Source: Bacteroidota bacterium
GTDB lineage: Bacteria; Bacteroidota; Bacteroidia; UKL13-3
DNA length: 64,000 nucleotides
Direction: 5' to 3'
NCBI GenBank assembly: GCA_030680835.1
Contig: JAUXUD010000023.1
Span: 1-64,000 of the forward strand
Shown here in pieces: positions 61,495 to 64,000 of this stretch. Made by a program: the position numbers and the translations under genes. The notes beneath the pieces are model-generated. The model did no database searches. It was not told where the DNA came from and saw only the letters and a program-made list of their open reading frames with translations. Numbering within the stretch: position 1 is the first letter of the stretch; every line of letters begins with the position of its first letter.

Positions 61495-64000
61495 TTACTC
61501 GGCTTTTATTACTTTTAATACCTTAAAGTTGTTGCCCTGTACAAATAAAACCGTATAAATGCCAGCAGGTAAATCCTTCCCAAGTTCTGCCTCATTTTTG
61601 TTACCAGTCAGGTTTGTTTTTTGTATCAGGTTACCTGTTATCCCATATATTAAAATTTGTGCTTCCTGTTCTGAATTGCTTTCATAAGTCATTTTAAATG
61701 AACTCGCAAATGGATTTGGTGTGCAAGATATTTTCAGAGATGCACGCGTATGTTCTTCTTCTTCAACAATCTCTGAAATTGAGCCTCGTTTATTCAGATT
61801 AAAGCTACTATTGCATGGTCCTAACCTATCACCGTTATGATTTATCAAATGTGCGTGTATAGCATTTACTGATGCCGCAACGGTTTTATTTCCGTGACAA
61901 ACATAAACTAAGTTTTTACCGCTAACCCTGATATCTGTCACGCAAAATGATACAATACACGTGTTACTACAGCCATTGCTGTTTGTTACCGTTACGGTAT
62001 AGGTATAATTTCCTTCCGCTGTTGGTGTGAATACCGGACTTTGACAGTTATTACAGCTTAAATTAGTTGACGGACTCCATGCATAGGTGAACCCGCTTCC
62101 GCCGGTTGCATTGGCAGTTATGGTTGCGCTTTGAGGGCCGTAACCCAGGTAAATATTTGTGTCCACGCCGCCGGTATAGTTGTTGTTTTCAGGAGTTACA
62201 GAAATGTTGCATAATGGGATTGCTCCATTCATGGTTACAGCAATAGTATTTGAGGTTTTGGTTCCGCATGACCTGGAGTTGCTTACATTATAGTTACCTG
62301 CTTGAGAAACTATAATGGATTGTGTCGTTTCAAGATTCGACCATAGGTTGCCTGAAACGTTGTCAGAGGTGAGCGTAACCGAACTACCTTCGCAAATATC
62401 TGTTGAACCGCTTGCTATAATTACCGGTTCAGGAACAGGACTTACCATTCCATAAATATTTTTGGTTGTTGCGATAACCTGATCGGTGGTGCAATCAAAG
62501 CTTATAAGGGTTGCTCCGGATTCCAGTGTAAACACATCACCCGGACCGGTAAGTGTTAAAGTATGCTCAAGCAAATCCAAAGTACCGGATTGAACCCGGA
62601 AATCCTGGCCAATTCCATTTAATCTAAGATTCTCATTTAAATAAACGGTACCTGAAGGTTTATCAATAGTGAACAAACCATTTGGCAAATCCAAAGCATT
62701 TATATGTTGATCTGTTGTTCCGTTTAACGTGATAGTTGCGTTACCGCCGACTGCAGCATCAACAGAGTACAAATTGCCTTTCAAAAAAACAGAACCTGAA
62801 TAAATGTCGCTTTTAATGTTGTTTATTATAAGATTTCCACCTATGCTGATGGTTCCGAGATATAAATAGTCAACATAGTTTAAAGTTAGATTGCCGGTAA
62901 TCACCAGTGGATTGCCAGTTGATGTTCCTTTAACCTCAAAGTTATAACGAACAACGGAGGGAAGCGAAACTGTAATATTACCAAAGGTAAGCGAGCCCGG
63001 GGTAATACTTGTAGTATACATACCAGAAAAACTTATTGAAGAAATTTCCGATGGACTTACTGTCCCGGCAATGTGTTCGAAAGACCCACCAATTCGCAGA
63101 TTCGCATTATCAGCACCTGAAAAATCAACTGTTCCCGATGACTTGTTAATAATGATTCCCGGAAGCATGGCATTTGTTCCTGTGCTTACATATTGAGTTC
63201 CTGTTCCGTTAAAAATAACATTGCCTAAACTTATGAAGGAAGTATCGTAAGAGGTAAGATTACCTTTCAAAAAAACAGAACCTGTGTGGATGTAGCTTAT
63301 AATGTTGTTAATTATAAGATTTCCACCAATACTGATGGTCCCTGGAAAGAAAGTAGTTACATCGTTTAAAGTTAAATTGCCGGTAATCACAAGTGGGTTG
63401 CCGGTTGATGTTCCAATTACTTCAAAGATATCTAAATATGAAATAGAGGGAATCGAAACCGTAATATTACCGAAGGTAAGTGAGCCAGGGGTAATACTAG
63501 AAATACTAGAAAAATTTATGGAAGAAAATGCCGATGGACTTACCGTCCCGGCAATGTGTGCGAAAGATCCACGAATTCGCAGATTCGCATTATCAGCACC
63601 TGAAAAATCAACTGTTCCCGATGACTTGTTAATAATAATTCCCGGAAGCATGGCATTTGTTCCTGTGCTTACATATTGAGTTCCTGTTCCGTTAAAAATA
63701 ACATTGCCTAAACTTCTAAATGAAGTATCGTAAGAGGTAAGATTACCTTTCAAAAAAATAGACCCCGTGTAGATGGCACTTTTAATGTTGTTTATTATAA
63801 GATTTCCACCAATACAGATGGTTCCGGGATATAAAGTAGATACATCGTTTAAAGTTAAATTACCGGTAATCACCAGTGGGCTGCCGGTTGATGTTCCTTT
63901 TACTTCAAAGTTATAATAATATGCATTGGAGGGAATTGAAACCGTAATATTACCGAAGGTAAGTGAGCCCGGGGTAATATTGGTAGTACCAAGACCAGAA
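61495..64000 (-). CDS. Repeat-rich T9SS adhesin-like protein (5' end outside window)
   Basis: The frame is open to base 64000 with no start, so at least 835 residues are present and more lies outside. It carries at least three copies of a repeat of about 161 residues (VITGNLTLNDV ... GTISIGGNLIINNI ... SVFLKGNL ... GTGTQYVSTGTNAMLPG ... SGADNANLRI), then an Ig-like region, a PKD-like domain (FTYAWSPSTNLSCNNCQSP ... GNYTYTVTVTN), a CHGN ... HAHLINHNGDRLGPC segment and a T9SS sorting domain (CTPNPFASSFKMTY ... LPAGIYTVLFVQ). It is probably a secreted surface protein of parallel-beta type. Confidence 0.88.
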   Translation of the reverse strand, partial: SGLGTTNITPGSLTFGNITVSIPSNAYYYNFEVKGTSTGSPLVITGNLTLNDVSTLYPGTICIGGNLIINNIKSAIYTGSIFLKGNLTSYDTSFRSLGNVIFNGTGTQYVSTGTNAMLPGIIINKSSGTVDFSGADNANLRIRGSFAHIAGTVSPSAFSSINFSSISSITPGSLTFGNITVSIPSISYLDIFEVIGTSTGNPLVITGNLTLNDVTTFFPGTISIGGNLIINNIISYIHTGSVFLKGNLTSYDTSFISLGNVIFNGTGTQYVSTGTNAMLPGIIINKSSGTVDFSGADNANLRIGGSFEHIAGTVSPSEISSISFSGMYTTSITPGSLTFGNITVSLPSVVRYNFEVKGTSTGNPLVITGNLTLNYVDYLYLGTISIGGNLIINNIKSDIYSGSVFLKGNLYSVDAAVGGNATITLNGTTDQHINALDLPNGLFTIDKPSGTVYLNENLRLNGIGQDFRVQSGTLDLLEHTLTLTGPGDVFTLESGATLISFDCTTDQVIATTKNIYGMVSPVPEPVIIASGSTDICEGSSVTLTSDNVSGNLWSNLETTQSIIVSQAGNYNVSNSRSCGTKTSNTIAVTMNGAIPLCNISVTPENNNYTGGVDTNIYLGYGPQSATITANATGGSGFTYAWSPSTNLSCNNCQSPVFTPTAEGNYTYTVTVTNSNGCSNTCIVSFCVTDIRVSGKNLVYVCHGNKTVAASVNAIHAHLINHNGDRLGPCNSSFNLNKRGSISEIVEEEEHTRASLKISCTPNPFASSFKMTYESNSEQEAQILIYGITGNLIQKTNLTGNKNEAELGKDLPAGIYTVLFVQGNNFKVLKVIKAE
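62879..63850. repeat. 483-486-bp direct repeats in adhesin gene
   Basis: The string around TTTAAAGTTA(A/G)ATTGCCGGTAA recurs near 62879, 63365 and 63848, spaced by 486 and 483 bp (162 and 161 codons). Long tracts between the copies are nearly identical (for example 63110-63215 and 63590-63695), so the expansion is recent or homogenised. Confidence 0.8.

Overview
The window looks like a chromosomal segment of a member of the Bacteroidota (Sphingobacteriales/Chitinophagales-like, genus not determinable). Reasons: at least six proteins carry or partly carry type IX secretion (T9SS) C-terminal sorting domains; there are families largely confined to that phylum (DUF3078, DUF4290, DUF4249, DUF6588, HU-CCDC81/SPOR, Bacteroidota-type ECF sigma with FecR); TonB receptors have carboxypeptidase-regulatory N-domains; promoter-like sites match TAnnTTTG; the DNA is AT-rich. 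There is no prophage, insertion sequence or CRISPR. The only RNA gene is one tRNA-Arg(ACG).

Layout. 1-436: non-coding, holding a perfect 31-bp-arm hairpin inside an outer inverted repeat. 437-2521: ligA. 2708-10838: a compact four-gene operon of secreted proteins (TPR plus about 25 MORN-type repeats; DUF3857/transglutaminase with Cys-His-Asp triad; a same-fold partner lacking the triad; a TPR protein). 10884-13951: orphan ccmB, PhnA-domain protein, Rossmann/DUF2520 protein and a secreted protein usually mislabelled 'asparagine synthetase B'. 14070-19263: Spy-like protein and a polysaccharide export module (short TolC-like protein, Wzc-like chain-length protein with degenerate kinase domain, Wzy/WaaL-like membrane protein). 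19327-28546: a surface-signalling island with two TonB receptor/DUF4249 lipoprotein pairs flanking FecR, an ECF sigma factor and a T9SS cargo protein.

28589-47808 is mostly housekeeping: an unusual tandem fusion of two D-Ala-D-Ala ligase modules, ung, dapD, DUF4290, recN, cobalamin adenosyltransferase, cysteine desulfurase, agmatinase, methionine aminopeptidase, Hpt protein, NlpC/P60 peptidase and a peroxiredoxin. Around 34.4-35.3 kb lies a decayed stretch with an orphan T9SS tail, a headless zinc-ribbon reading frame and an antitoxin without its toxin. 47960-48033 is the tRNA, followed by a methyltransferase and a six-gene YbhGFSR-like efflux operon on the minus strand. 55157-64000 holds a cyclophilin, a T9SS protein, a membrane protein/winged-helix pair, two tandem SBBP-repeat T9SS proteins and the 3' part of a repeat-rich T9SS adhesin that runs off the window.

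The most unexpected genome-level signal is a set of degenerate 7-bp tandem arrays (different heptamers at different sites) lying against, or even containing, the stop codons of several genes. The most interesting gene-level signals are the MORN/transglutaminase/pseudo-transglutaminase/TPR operon, the double Ddl protein, and the TolC-half/Wzc-pseudokinase/Wzy export module.
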